The notes: generated by a model not told the origin, from the sequence alone. A stretch of DNA of 64,000 nt from Alphaproteobacteria bacterium (GCA_016297965.1 JAEDDP010000004.1:19498-83497); one strand, 5' to 3'. Positions 46,679 to 55,932 are shown, numbered from the stretch's first letter. A program made the numbers and translations.

Positions 46679-46706
46679 ATATTACATAAAGCCATAAAAA
46701 ATTCAA
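46679..46706 (-). promoter_or_regulatory. Promoter of the GT92 leader
   Basis: On the minus strand TTGAAT (46701-46706), 16-base spacer, TAATAT (46679-46684). Confidence 0.65.
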
Positions 46707-46772
46707 GGGAAAATAAACAATACTTTCCCTTACCATTATTGAACTAAAATGATTATATTAAAAAGTACACAC

Positions 46773-47513
46773 CTAAATATCAAAAAGACTTTTTCCATTC
46801 AAAAGTATTTCATTTGCCCTTTCCGTATAACTTCCGTCATCATTATGAAGGATAATCGGAGGATAAATAACCGCCGGCGACCTTTGGGATTTTACGGCCC
46901 GCACAACAACACGGTTTGCAACATCACCTTTCTTTGAATAAAACAAAAATACCTCAATTTTTCCCATGGAATTTTGCTTTAATGCGGACAAAATATCATC
47001 CAACCGCTCAGCCTTATGCACAATGGCAAAGATCCCCCGTGATTTAAGACGCTTAATACACATCGTTATCCATTCCGATAAATCAAGTCCCTGCTCACTG
47101 TGTGCGGTCGCCTTTATTTTATCGGGTGAAGTATGCCCCTTATAATAAGGCGGATTGGTAATAACCACATCAAATTCCATTTCCTTAAAAACCCTATCGG
47201 GGTTTAAAACATTTTGTTTTTGTATGGTCCACCTGTCGCCAAAATTATTTTGAATCTTGCTTTGATGGGAAAGTTCAATCATTTCATCCTGTATATCAAT
47301 GCCAAGCACCTTTACATCATCAAATCGTGAAAGAAGGCAAAGCGAAACACCGCCACCACCAACACCAACATCCAAAATATTTTTTGCCTTTTTGATAAGT
47401 TTTTCATCAATAACCGAGGCAAGCAACACCGCATCCGATGAGACCTTTACCCCCGTTTCAAATTGTACTATTTTAACCCTTCCACCAAGTAATGTATCTA
47501 TTTCTGTTTTCAT
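46773..47513 (-). CDS. tRNA1(Val) adenine-37 N6-methyltransferase-like protein
   Basis: A 246-residue SAM-dependent methyltransferase of the TrmN6/YfiC group, which methylates A37 of tRNA-Val. The SAM-binding motif ILDVGVGGGGVSLCLL (about 40-55), acidic loop GIDIQDEM and catalytic VVITNPPYYKGH (NPPY) are clear. The N-terminal LLGGRVKIVQ stretch matches the family. Substrate assignment is by family only. It is divergent from the membrane protein gene that follows. Confidence 0.85.
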   Translation of the reverse strand: MKTEIDTLLGGRVKIVQFETGVKVSSDAVLLASVIDEKLIKKAKNILDVGVGGGGVSLCLLSRFDDVKVLGIDIQDEMIELSHQSKIQNNFGDRWTIQKQNVLNPDRVFKEMEFDVVITNPPYYKGHTSPDKIKATAHSEQGLDLSEWITMCIKRLKSRGIFAIVHKAERLDDILSALKQNSMGKIEVFLFYSKKGDVANRVVVRAVKSQRSPAVIYPPIILHNDDGSYTERANEILLNGKSLFDI

Positions 47514-47581
47514 ATCTTTGCCACTTGAAATTACAACTTTTATATTATATCATAAACTTTGATTTTATAAAGGAGAAAAAT

Positions 47582-48481
47582 ATGTTTGAGGACAATCCAT
47601 TTTATAATGAAAATATTACCGAAGAAACAAACGAAACAAGCACTTCGGAAAACACTGATATAACAACTTCGGATGAAAATATTGCAACGGATGAGGTAAA
47701 GGAAACCATCGTACAAACTCCGGATATTGAAAAGGTTGAAAAAAAATCAACCGGTGTTTCAACCTATACCGAAATTCCCGACATTGCAAAGGAAAATATT
47801 TCCTGTGATTCCAATTTGATAAATATGGCGGACAAATTCAACCTTTGGTTGGTCCTTATCACCATAGTTTTACTTTTGGTAAATGCAAAGAAGAAAAGAT
47901 TCGCAAACATCACCGAAAAATTTACAAACTTCATTTCAAAGCATTCCGTAATGATAAGCTTTGTTGCATTGATTTTAATCACAACAATTTTTTCATATCC
48001 AAAGTTTTTTAGAACCGGAATTTCCGGAAAATTGGATATAATAACAATGTTGGAATTTAGTATTTTTACACTAATAAATTCCGCATTCATCACAACCACC
48101 GCCATCACGAAGGCAAAGAAAAAAAACATCCTTTTCAAAAACAAAACATATAATTTTTCCGGTATAAGTTTTTTAATAAAAAGCCTTATCACTTTTTCGT
48201 TCACCGGATGGTTGTTCTTTTTGTTTACTGAATCACAAATTGCATTGGGGTTATTTTACTTTTTTATAATGCTTACAACCTTGATTTTCGTACTTCACAA
48301 AAATCACGAAACATTGGATGAATACAAAAAATTAAAATATATCATCGTGGCATTACAAATTTCACTTATCGGAACATTGACTGAGGTATACATAGTATTG
48401 CTTATTGGCGCAATTCTTACCGGTCTTTATTTTCCGAATGCAAAGAACACAATTAAATTTTTAAGGAACAAAGGAAAATAA
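47582..48481 (+). CDS. Hypothetical membrane protein upstream of lgt-pgeF
   Basis: A protein of 299 residues. The first 75 residues are acidic and Thr/Glu/Asn-rich, probably cytoplasmic and disordered; the rest has about six hydrophobic segments. No family was recognised. AAAGGAG lies seven bases before the ATG at 47582; a frame starting at 47492 is rejected because it begins inside trmN6 and lacks a ribosome-binding site. It ends one base before the start of lgt-pgeF, so the two are translationally coupled. Confidence 0.75.
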   Translation: MFEDNPFYNENITEETNETSTSENTDITTSDENIATDEVKETIVQTPDIEKVEKKSTGVSTYTEIPDIAKENISCDSNLINMADKFNLWLVLITIVLLLVNAKKKRFANITEKFTNFISKHSVMISFVALILITTIFSYPKFFRTGISGKLDIITMLEFSIFTLINSAFITTTAITKAKKKNILFKNKTYNFSGISFLIKSLITFSFTGWLFFLFTESQIALGLFYFFIMLTTLIFVLHKNHETLDEYKKLKYIIVALQISLIGTLTEVYIVLLIGAILTGLYFPNAKNTIKFLRNKGK

Positions 48482-48482
48482 A

Positions 48483-50078
48483 ATGCAATTTCCAAACATC
48501 TCTCCCGTTGCTTTTTACATTTTGGGATTTCCAATTCGTTGGTATGCCCTTGCATACATCATTGGTTTTATTTTGGCATTCCATTATATAAAGTACATCC
48601 TACGACACAGCACCAACAACCAAATGTCGTATGCTGACCTTGACGACCTTTTCACATACGAAGTTTTGGGTATAATCCTTGGCGGACGAATTGGATATAC
48701 AATTTTTTACAACTTTGATTATTACAGTAAACACCTGCTCCACATCTTTGCATTATGGGAAGGTGGTATGTCGTTCCACGGCGGACTTTTGGGATGTATA
48801 ATCGCCCTTTTCATTTGGTGTAAAAAAAATAAAAAATCATTTTTATACATCGCCGATATAATATGTATGTCCGGACCAATTGGATTGTTTTTTGGTCGCC
48901 TTGCCAACTTTGTAAACGGAGAATTGTACGGAAGAATTACCACATCAAAACTTGGCATAATATTCCCAAACACAAACGGACTTCCACGCCACCCAAGCCA
49001 AATTTATGAGGCAATAGCCGAAGGCATCCTCCTATTCACAATCCTTTTCTTTTTACGAAAGGTAAAAGCAATAAGAAACCGCTACGGAACATTGGCATTT
49101 GCATTTTTGGGACTTTACGGAATTGCCCGTGTTGGTGTTGAAAATCTCCGTGAACCGGATGTGCAAATCGGATTTCTTAAATACGGACTTACCATGGGAC
49201 AATTACTTTCCATCCCAATGATTGCCATATCAATAATATCAATTTGTTTCCTTTTCAAAAGAAAACAAAAAATGGAAATTTATACATCATCACCATTTCT
49301 TGATTCCACATCAACAACAACCAGATTTTTCACCCGTCAATACGGTGTATCCACTGGTGTTTTTGCATCGGCAAATTGTAAATTTGAAACATCGGACAAT
49401 GCGGAAAACATTCGGGAAAACAGGAAACTTCTTCTTTCCACAATCGGACTTGATGCCGAAACATCCCTTATAACCGTAAACCAACAACATACAAACGAGG
49501 TTGTTGTGATAACATCCCCAGTTGTTGCGACACAAAAGTTTTTAAATATGAATGTTGATGGAGTAATCACAAATCAACCAAACCTTGCCGTTGGAATACT
49601 TACTGCCGATTGTGTTCCATTGCTTGTTTCCGATGAAAAGGCTGGCTTTGTCGGGGCAATTCATTGCGGATGGCAGGGTATTTATAAGGACATAGTTCAC
49701 ACATCAATAACAAAACTAAAAACACTTGGTTGTAATGTTAAAAATATAAGGGTGGCTCTTGGTCCATGCCTTAAAAAACAAAGCTATGAAGTGGATGAAG
49801 ATTTTGTGAAAAAAATCGTTGCACAAAACAAAAAATTCACCTGCCTTTTTTCAAAAAAATCCAATGGAAAGTTTTTGTTTGATTGCACAAAGTTTTGTGT
49901 TTTAAAATTAAAGGATGAAGGAGTCCTAAATAAAAATATTGAAGTTTTAGATTTCAACACCTACACCCAATCCGATTTATTTTTCAGTTACAGACGAAGC
50001 CTTCTTTCCGGTAATTACGCGACATCCCCAACAGATGAAGGACGCCAACTTTCAATAATCGTAAAAAATAAAAGGTAA
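48483..50078 (+). CDS. lgt: Fusion of prolipoprotein diacylglyceryl transferase and PgeF
   Basis: A single 531-residue frame carrying two enzymes. Residues about 1-262 are Lgt, an integral membrane enzyme that adds diacylglycerol to the lipobox cysteine of prolipoproteins: WYALAYIIGF, GGRIGYTIFYN, EGGMSFHGGLLG and GRLANFVNGELYG. Residues about 275-531 are PgeF (YfiH, laccase-domain) which hydrolyses the wrong-configuration muropeptide amide and has purine nucleosidase activity; QQHTNEVV, LTADCVPLL, HCGWQGI and GPCLKKQSYEV carry the metal site (Cys, His). No stop lies between; an internal ATG after KRKQK has only a weak A-rich upstream sequence. Confidence 0.9.
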   Translation: MQFPNISPVAFYILGFPIRWYALAYIIGFILAFHYIKYILRHSTNNQMSYADLDDLFTYEVLGIILGGRIGYTIFYNFDYYSKHLLHIFALWEGGMSFHGGLLGCIIALFIWCKKNKKSFLYIADIICMSGPIGLFFGRLANFVNGELYGRITTSKLGIIFPNTNGLPRHPSQIYEAIAEGILLFTILFFLRKVKAIRNRYGTLAFAFLGLYGIARVGVENLREPDVQIGFLKYGLTMGQLLSIPMIAISIISICFLFKRKQKMEIYTSSPFLDSTSTTTRFFTRQYGVSTGVFASANCKFETSDNAENIRENRKLLLSTIGLDAETSLITVNQQHTNEVVVITSPVVATQKFLNMNVDGVITNQPNLAVGILTADCVPLLVSDEKAGFVGAIHCGWQGIYKDIVHTSITKLKTLGCNVKNIRVALGPCLKKQSYEVDEDFVKKIVAQNKKFTCLFSKKSNGKFLFDCTKFCVLKLKDEGVLNKNIEVLDFNTYTQSDLFFSYRRSLLSGNYATSPTDEGRQLSIIVKNKR

Positions 50079-50104
50079 GATTTTTAACACCTTACCTTTT
50101 TATT
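50071..50104. terminator. Bidirectional terminator, lgt-pgeF and lptC
   Basis: AAAGGTAAG (50071-50079) pairs with CTTACCTTT (50091-50099) around 11 bases, with T-runs after on plus and A-runs before. It begins within the last codons of lgt-pgeF. Confidence 0.8.
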
Positions 50105-50118
50105 TTAACTTTGGAGCC

Positions 50119-50784
50119 CTACTTTGATTTTTCAATTTTTGATGTATCTATTTTTCCCTTTACCTTTCCGGTAAAAATATATTTATCATTTTTTTTGAAA
50201 TCAAACCCCTGACTTTCAATTTCACCAAACGAAGTAATCGCCCTTATCGGCTTACTTCCATAAACGGACATATTCTTTAAATTAACAACAGCTTCATCCG
50301 AATAAACCTTATTTTCTTCATTATCATAAATGAAAATATTTCCGGTCATCAAAAATTTATTATCCGTTTTTTTATAATTTCCATTGTCCGTTGAAATATC
50401 AATCCAACTTCCATCCGAAAGGAAAATTTTTCCATTTATCTTTTTAAACAACATTGACATATCATCCCGCTTTTCCTTAAAATTTTCAACTTTAAGGGAA
50501 AACAAGCTGTCCTTTTCACCCTGACCGTAAAATGTTCCATTATCCATAGTAAACGAAACATTACTGGTTGTATCAATGGTCGGCATATCAATTTTAAATT
50601 TTTTAACTTCATCAATAAATTGTGGAACAACAATAATCACCCCAAGGAACAAGGCAATAATACTTGGCAAGGCGAGTTTAAGAAGGAACACAACACGACT
50701 GTGTGAGGTCATCCTTCTGTAAACGGACTTAATCGCCCTACCATAAATTTTCAACTTTCTGAATAATGAAGAAAATCTTTTCAA
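50119..50784 (-). CDS. lptC: LPS export protein LptC
   Basis: A 221-residue bitopic inner-membrane protein that accepts LPS from LptB2FG and passes it to LptA. A basic N-terminus is followed by one membrane helix (about residues 29-52) and a periplasmic beta-jellyroll with the GxxY/DGSWIDISTDNG-type repeats. It is adjacent to kdsD, which makes the Kdo precursor, so the two are an LPS unit. lptA and lptB are not seen downstream. The stop of kdsD and the start of lptC abut. Confidence 0.85.
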   Translation of the reverse strand: MKRFSSLFRKLKIYGRAIKSVYRRMTSHSRVVFLLKLALPSIIALFLGVIIVVPQFIDEVKKFKIDMPTIDTTSNVSFTMDNGTFYGQGEKDSLFSLKVENFKEKRDDMSMLFKKINGKIFLSDGSWIDISTDNGNYKKTDNKFLMTGNIFIYDNEENKVYSDEAVVNLKNMSVYGSKPIRAITSFGEIESQGFDFKKNDKYIFTGKVKGKIDTSKIEKSK

Positions 50785-51762
50785 TTAAACTAATCCTGCC
50801 TTTAATAAATCATGGAATCCAATAATTCCAACCGGTCTATTGTCCGCATCAACCACGAACAAAACCTGAATTTTTGCTTCGTTAATTTTCAACAATGCAG
50901 ACGATGCAAGACTGTCATCAGAAACGGTCTTTGGTGATTTTCCCATAACCTCAGAAATCTTGTGTTGCATAAGGTTCACACCTTCGACCAACCTACGACG
51001 AATATCACCATCGGTAAATACACCAACAAGACGTCCATCCGCATCAACCACACCAACACAACCAAAACGAATCTTACGGCTCATCACATCAATAACTTCG
51101 GCCATAGATGCAGTATCAGAAACGATTGGAAGTTCCGCCCCAACGTGCATTAACTCTGACACCTTCAAAAGAGATGCCCCAAGCTTTCCATGTGGATGCC
51201 AATTTTTATACATTTCCGATGTAAATCCCTTTGCCTTTTCCAATGCAACAACCAAAAGATTTGCCATTGTCGTTAAAAGGATAATTGAAATTGTTGGCGC
51301 CTTTCCAATCAAACAAGCCTCTGGCAAATCTGGAATTGTAAGGTTCAAGTCCGCATGTTTTCCAAGCATACTGTTCGGATTTGCGGTAATTGCAAATAAT
51401 TTAATACCAAAACGACGAGTATAATCAATAACATCGCTCATTTCCTTTGTTTCTCCACTGTTTGAAACACCGATAACAAGATCATCATCACAAATGATAC
51501 CCATATCACCGTGCGATGCCTCAGTACAATGAAGATAAACTGACCGTGTTCCAGTAGATGTCAAAGTTGTTGCCAATCTTTTGGCAACATCACCCGATTT
51601 TCCCAAACCTGTAATAACAATTTTTCCGGTAAGTTCGTGTGTTATATAGTTTACAACCTTAACAAAAGCATCAACCGGAAAATTATTTTTAAGGCAATCA
51701 ATTGCATAACTTTCCTGTCTTAAAACATCAAGTACAAGTGGCATAAGTTCTGTATCTGTCAT
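50785..51762 (-). CDS. kdsD: Arabinose-5-phosphate isomerase
   Basis: A 325-residue KpsF/KdsD-family enzyme that turns ribulose-5-phosphate into arabinose-5-phosphate, the first step to Kdo for LPS. A sugar-isomerase (SIS) domain (about 40-175, with GLGKSG and SNSGETKE) is followed by two CBS domains (about 200-325). The family also includes GutQ; the context with lptC favours kdsD. GGAGG lies seven bases before the ATG. Confidence 0.92.
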   Translation of the reverse strand: MTDTELMPLVLDVLRQESYAIDCLKNNFPVDAFVKVVNYITHELTGKIVITGLGKSGDVAKRLATTLTSTGTRSVYLHCTEASHGDMGIICDDDLVIGVSNSGETKEMSDVIDYTRRFGIKLFAITANPNSMLGKHADLNLTIPDLPEACLIGKAPTISIILLTTMANLLVVALEKAKGFTSEMYKNWHPHGKLGASLLKVSELMHVGAELPIVSDTASMAEVIDVMSRKIRFGCVGVVDADGRLVGVFTDGDIRRRLVEGVNLMQHKISEVMGKSPKTVSDDSLASSALLKINEAKIQVLFVVDADNRPVGIIGFHDLLKAGLV

Positions 51763-51772
51763 AAAAAACCTC

Positions 51773-52708
51773 CTATTTATTATTCAAAAAAACTTCTATG
51801 GTATCGGCTTTTGGTGAAACCTTATCATCATCTTCCAAAACCATAATCATTATTTGTGATGTTGGAACATCACGTTCCAAAAGAACTTTTCTTGCATTAA
51901 GCAACCTTGAAAAGGCAACATTTCTTTCATCAATAGCAGAATAATATGAAACAATCTTTAACATACTTTCTGAATTATTTTTCACATCATCAACCAATGC
52001 TTCAAGTTTTTTTTCATCTGCCTTTGAAAGTTCTTCAACATCCTTTTTAAACTTTATTGCAAATTTTGCGGGCATTGACTTTTTGGTTTCAACAACAGCT
52101 TCAATATCCTTCTTCACTTTCTTTGCTTCAACTTTTGCCTCTTTTTCTTCATCATCAATTACTGAGTTAGCAAGTTTTTCCGCCGCCTGCAAAAGTTTCT
52201 TTGCTTCATCAATATTTTTATCTGTTTGTGATGGCTCTTGTTCCTTTTTAATATCAGCAATAACATTTTCACGATTTTCAGGTTCAATCTTCACATCTTC
52301 AACAACTGGTTTCCTGTTTTCTTCTGGCATTGGAAGAATAACTGGCTCTGCAACAACGGCTTCAACCGGCTTAACCTCTTTCTTCACCTGAACTGGCATA
52401 GTTTCCGGCATTGCAGGAAGTACAACAGGTTTCACATCGGAAACATCAACTTTTTTTGTTTTTACGACTGGTTTTGAAATAACCGGCACATACCGTTTAG
52501 GAGCGCCTGCATCAAAACCATATCTTACCTTTGATGGATTTTTAAGGAATACTGGTTCCATAAGTTCAAAATCACCACGAACCTTTTTTTGTTTCAAAAG
52601 CACAACATCATCGTTCACATCATCCCGCACATTAAGTTTGAAATCACGAGCAAAACAAGGCGAAATTGATTCAATAAACAAAACCGAAAGCAACAAAAAT
52701 TTTTTCAT
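51773..52708 (-). CDS. Secreted protein with C-terminal OmpA-like domain
   Basis: A 311-residue exported protein. A signal peptide (residues about 1-20, ending CFA) is followed by a long Pro/Val/Glu/Lys-rich probably extended region (about 60-200) and a C-terminal OmpA-like peptidoglycan-binding domain (about 215-311; KADEKKLEALVDD, SRLLNARKVLLERDV). The extended middle could span the periplasm. It starts 20 bases after the SuhB-like gene and 11 bases before kdsD, so it is in the same operon. GGAGAG precedes the ATG. Confidence 0.82.
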   Translation of the reverse strand: MKKFLLLSVLFIESISPCFARDFKLNVRDDVNDDVVLLKQKKVRGDFELMEPVFLKNPSKVRYGFDAGAPKRYVPVISKPVVKTKKVDVSDVKPVVLPAMPETMPVQVKKEVKPVEAVVAEPVILPMPEENRKPVVEDVKIEPENRENVIADIKKEQEPSQTDKNIDEAKKLLQAAEKLANSVIDDEEKEAKVEAKKVKKDIEAVVETKKSMPAKFAIKFKKDVEELSKADEKKLEALVDDVKNNSESMLKIVSYYSAIDERNVAFSRLLNARKVLLERDVPTSQIMIMVLEDDDKVSPKADTIEVFLNNK

Positions 52709-52728
52709 TTTTATCTCTCCTAAAAATT

Positions 52729-53499
52729 TTACTTTTTAATTATACAACTTTTAATTTCTGATTGTAAATAACTATTTCCACAAACAACAATGTCGGAACT
52801 AAACACATCTTGGATTTCCTTCCATTCACCATCATACGCACGAATAAAACCACCGGCTTCCTTTACAAGCAAAAGACCCGCCGCCAAATCAAACACATTT
52901 TTCTTAAATCCAACAAATGCATCCAACATTCCCCCCGCAACATAACCAAGTGAAAGACCAACCGAACCAAAATCCAAAATCTTTGCGGTTGAAAATCTTT
53001 TAAAATCGCCAACTTCACCAATAACTGCATTGAAAAGTTCACGATTAGAAGAAACTCTTATTCTTCTTGTCATTCTTGACTCTGAAACAAATGTTCCAGA
53101 ACCTGCCTCCGCATAAAACATCTTATCAAGTACAGGACTATAAATCACAGATGCAATAAGATTTTTTTGTTCCTGAATTGCAATTGATATTGTGAAAAAA
53201 GGAAGTCCACGTGAAAAATTTTCCACACCATCGGACACACTTATAATAAATCTGTGTGAAATATCCAAACCCTTTATTTCCTCATTCGCAGAAAGAATAC
53301 CATACCTTGGTCTTGCCTCTAACAATGTATCAACAAGAATTTTTTCAATTTTGGTTTGTGAAGCCGATACAAAATTGCCCGCGCCATTAACAGAAGATTG
53401 GAGTTGTTCAATTTCTCCGAAATCCCTCAACATATAACGTGAAACCCTTTGACATGCACCAACTATAACATTAAGATTTGCAGATAAATTATTGTCCAT
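52729..53499 (-). CDS. Inositol-monophosphatase-family protein with altered active site
   Basis: A protein of about 256 residues of the SuhB/IMPase superfamily, which hydrolyses inositol or similar sugar phosphates. The fold-typical stretches SANEEIKG, SDGVENFSRG and FDLAAGLLL are present in order. The metal motif normally reads DPLDGTTNF; here it is SVSDGVENF, so the first aspartate is lost while the second remains. It may be inactive or have another role. The start is ATG at 53499, eight bases after GGAG; upstream GTG at 53508 overlaps that box. Confidence 0.85.
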   Translation of the reverse strand: MDNNLSANLNVIVGACQRVSRYMLRDFGEIEQLQSSVNGAGNFVSASQTKIEKILVDTLLEARPRYGILSANEEIKGLDISHRFIISVSDGVENFSRGLPFFTISIAIQEQKNLIASVIYSPVLDKMFYAEAGSGTFVSESRMTRRIRVSSNRELFNAVIGEVGDFKRFSTAKILDFGSVGLSLGYVAGGMLDAFVGFKKNVFDLAAGLLLVKEAGGFIRAYDGEWKEIQDVFSSDIVVCGNSYLQSEIKSCIIKK

Positions 53500-53677
53500 T
53501 TTGAACACTCCTATTTACGATTTTATTTTTTAATACACCGCAAATTATAGGATATCTTTTAAATTTTGCAATAATTTTCTTTACAAAAATTGTATTTTAT
53601 TCTTCAAAATGTTTATTGATTTTTACCCAATAAAATATTATCATAAAACCATCGTTAAATAAAATAGGAGATAAATT

Positions 53678-55207
53678 ATGACAGACAGAAAGAAACCTGT
53701 ATTATTGTGTATTCTTGATGGTTGGGGATATAATCCAAACAAAACCGGTAATGCAATTGAGGAGGCGAACACTCCAAATTGGCACAGGATGTTAAATGAA
53801 TACCCTCACGGTTTACTTGATGCAAGTGGTACAGATGTTGGACTTCCACGCGGTCAAATGGGTAATTCTGAGGTTGGACACACAAACATCGGTGCTGGTC
53901 GTGTTGTTCTTCAACTTCTTGGTCAAATAGAACAAGCAATCCAAACAGACACCCTTAAATCAAATCCATACCTTTTGGAATTTATAAAAAAGATAAAGGA
54001 TGCCAATGGTGCCTGCCATCTTTTCGGACTTTTATCCGATGGTGGTGTTCACGCACACATTGACCACATAATCGCATTGGCAAAGGCTCTTGATGCCAAT
54101 AATATAAAGACATACATTCATGTTGCAACTGATGGTCGTGATACACCTCCTTCATCTGCCGTTGAATATGTAAAACAATTTATTGATGCAACAAAGGATT
54201 GCAAAAATATTTCAATTGCAACAATTTCCGGCCGTTATTACTCAATGGACCGAAACAAGACTTGGGACAGGACAAAGCTTGCCTATGATGCAATGACTAT
54301 GGCAAAATCAGAAAGCAAATTTACAAACCCTGTTGATGCAATTGAAGCATCATACAAAAATGGGAAAACAGACGAATTTATCGTTCCAACCGTAAATGAA
54401 AATTACCATGGAATGAACGACGGCGACGGTGTTTTAATTGCAAACTTCCGTGCAGACCGTGTTCGTCAAATTGCATCCGCACTTGCAGACCCAGATTTTA
54501 AGGATTTCACACGCCAAAAGGTTGTTAAATTCTCGGCTCTTCTTGGTATGGCGGAATATTCCGAAGAATTAAACAAGCTATACAAAACTTTGTTCCCTGC
54601 GGTTACACTAAAACACATTTTTGGTGAAGAAGTTGCAAATGCGGGATTGAAACAATTACGTATCGCCGAAACGGAAAAATATGCCCATGTGACATTCTTC
54701 TTTAATGGTGGAGAGGAAAAAGTTTTCCCAAACGAAGACCGAATTTTAATTCCATCACCATCCGTTGCAACATACGATTTAAAACCGGAAATGTCGGCAT
54801 ACGAAATTACAGATAACCTTGAAAAAGTTATTGCCGAAGACAAATACGATACAATAATCCTTAACTATGCAAACGGCGATATGGTTGGACATACTGGTAT
54901 TATGTCCGCTGCCAAAAAGGCCGCCGAAACTTTGGATAATTGTATTGCACGTCTTGAAAAGGCAATACTTGCAAAAAATGGAGCAATGTTAATAATTGCC
55001 GATCACGGTAATTGCGAAAAAATGGTTGATGAAAACGGTGAACCATTTACCGCACATACAAGCAACAAGGTATTTTCTATACTTGTAAGCAATGACAAGG
55101 ACATCCATTCACTTCACGATGGAAAACTTGCCGATGTTGCACCAACATTGCTTAAACTTTTGAACTTACCAATTCCTTCTGAAATGACGGGAAAACCTTT
55201 GTTTTAA
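53678..55207 (+). CDS. gpmI: 2,3-bisphosphoglycerate-independent phosphoglycerate mutase
   Basis: GpmI, 509 residues, interconverts 3- and 2-phosphoglycerate in glycolysis using two manganese ions. CILDGWGYNPN near the N-terminus, the catalytic Ser in GNSEVGHTNIGAGR (about residue 68), TDGRDTPP, and the C-terminal ADHGNCEKM metal site are present. GGAG precedes the ATG by seven bases; it is divergent from the SuhB-like gene and ends at a terminator. Confidence 0.98.
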   Translation: MTDRKKPVLLCILDGWGYNPNKTGNAIEEANTPNWHRMLNEYPHGLLDASGTDVGLPRGQMGNSEVGHTNIGAGRVVLQLLGQIEQAIQTDTLKSNPYLLEFIKKIKDANGACHLFGLLSDGGVHAHIDHIIALAKALDANNIKTYIHVATDGRDTPPSSAVEYVKQFIDATKDCKNISIATISGRYYSMDRNKTWDRTKLAYDAMTMAKSESKFTNPVDAIEASYKNGKTDEFIVPTVNENYHGMNDGDGVLIANFRADRVRQIASALADPDFKDFTRQKVVKFSALLGMAEYSEELNKLYKTLFPAVTLKHIFGEEVANAGLKQLRIAETEKYAHVTFFFNGGEEKVFPNEDRILIPSPSVATYDLKPEMSAYEITDNLEKVIAEDKYDTIILNYANGDMVGHTGIMSAAKKAAETLDNCIARLEKAILAKNGAMLIIADHGNCEKMVDENGEPFTAHTSNKVFSILVSNDKDIHSLHDGKLADVAPTLLKLLNLPIPSEMTGKPLF

Positions 55208-55237
55208 TAAAGAATAAAAGTTCAAAAAATAAAAAAT

Positions 55238-55265
55238 AAAGCCTCCAATTTTTGGGGGCTTTTAA
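55238..55265 (+). terminator. Terminator after gpmI
   Basis: AAAGCCTCC pairs with GGGGGCTTT (one G-U pair) around a T-rich loop, followed by Ts. Confidence 0.75.
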
Positions 55266-55281
55266 TAAAAAATATTTGAAA

Positions 55282-55590
55282 TCAAAGATGAATACTTGCC
55301 ATCCCCTGAACAAAATATTTCACAAAATTTTTAAATTTTGATGGTTTTGTTTGTGTTTTAAAAAATTCAATATTTATTGAAAACATTGCCCGAAAATAAT
55401 TAATCTCACTGATACTTAAAAAACGATTTACATTTTTATCATCAACAAATTCATCCCGCAAAGAAAGTAATTGTTTGTAAACCTTTGATGGATTTTTGTT
55501 TTGCATAACTTGTTCCAAACCACCCAAATATTTATCAAAAATTTCCTTCTTTTTGATATTCACATCAATTTTTGAACCAATTTTTCGCAT
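55282..55590 (-). CDS. Small hypothetical protein downstream of lepA
   Basis: A 102-residue, Lys/Phe/Asn-rich soluble protein with no recognised family. It starts 13 bases after another small unknown gene with AAAGGG before the ATG, so it seems to be the last gene of the lepA operon. Mostly helical by composition, with no signal peptide. The C-terminus is hydrophobic (YFVQGMASIHL) but too short for a membrane helix. Confidence 0.65.
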   Translation of the reverse strand: MRKIGSKIDVNIKKKEIFDKYLGGLEQVMQNKNPSKVYKQLLSLRDEFVDDKNVNRFLSISEINYFRAMFSINIEFFKTQTKPSKFKNFVKYFVQGMASIHL

Positions 55591-55603
55591 AAAAATTCAC
55601 CCT

Positions 55604-55924
55604 TTAATATCCACGTGTATTTTTTCGTTTTATTAAGTTAAATGAAAAAGGAAGCTTGAACTTTTTCGCCTCAATTTCCGCTTCAACATTTCTTACCTTA
55701 TCATAAATTATTGTTGCAATACTGTCCGAAAGTTTACTAAGTTTCGCCGACTTTATAAAATCATCATTTTCCAATTCAACAATAATTTCCAATAACTTTT
55801 GCCTTTTCTTTAACAATTTTAATGAAGAATTAAACACATTAAAGGCACGACCAAAATAATAATATCTTAATGCATTAACGACATCAAATTCTTCATCATC
55901 TTTTTCATAAACAACTTTATTCAT
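55604..55924 (-). CDS. Small hypothetical protein between lepA and the last operon gene
   Basis: A 106-residue soluble, helical protein with a basic C-terminus (FNLIKRKNTRGY). No family recognised. AGGA lies close to the ATG; the gene starts eight bases after the lepA stop, so translation is probably coupled. It shares a size and composition style with its downstream neighbour but no obvious sequence similarity. Confidence 0.65.
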   Translation of the reverse strand: MNKVVYEKDDEEFDVVNALRYYYFGRAFNVFNSSLKLLKKRQKLLEIIVELENDDFIKSAKLSKLSDSIATIIYDKVRNVEAEIEAKKFKLPFSFNLIKRKNTRGY

Positions 55925-55932
55925 TTTATATC

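Noticed and set aside
46447..46700. Structured leader as tmRNA, RNase P RNA, SRP RNA or a cobalamin riboswitch.
   Set aside because: None of their recognised conserved motifs (tag frame, GAGGAAAGTCC, GGAAGGAAGCA, the full B12 box) is present. 6S RNA is not excluded but the branched structure does not fit its single long stem.
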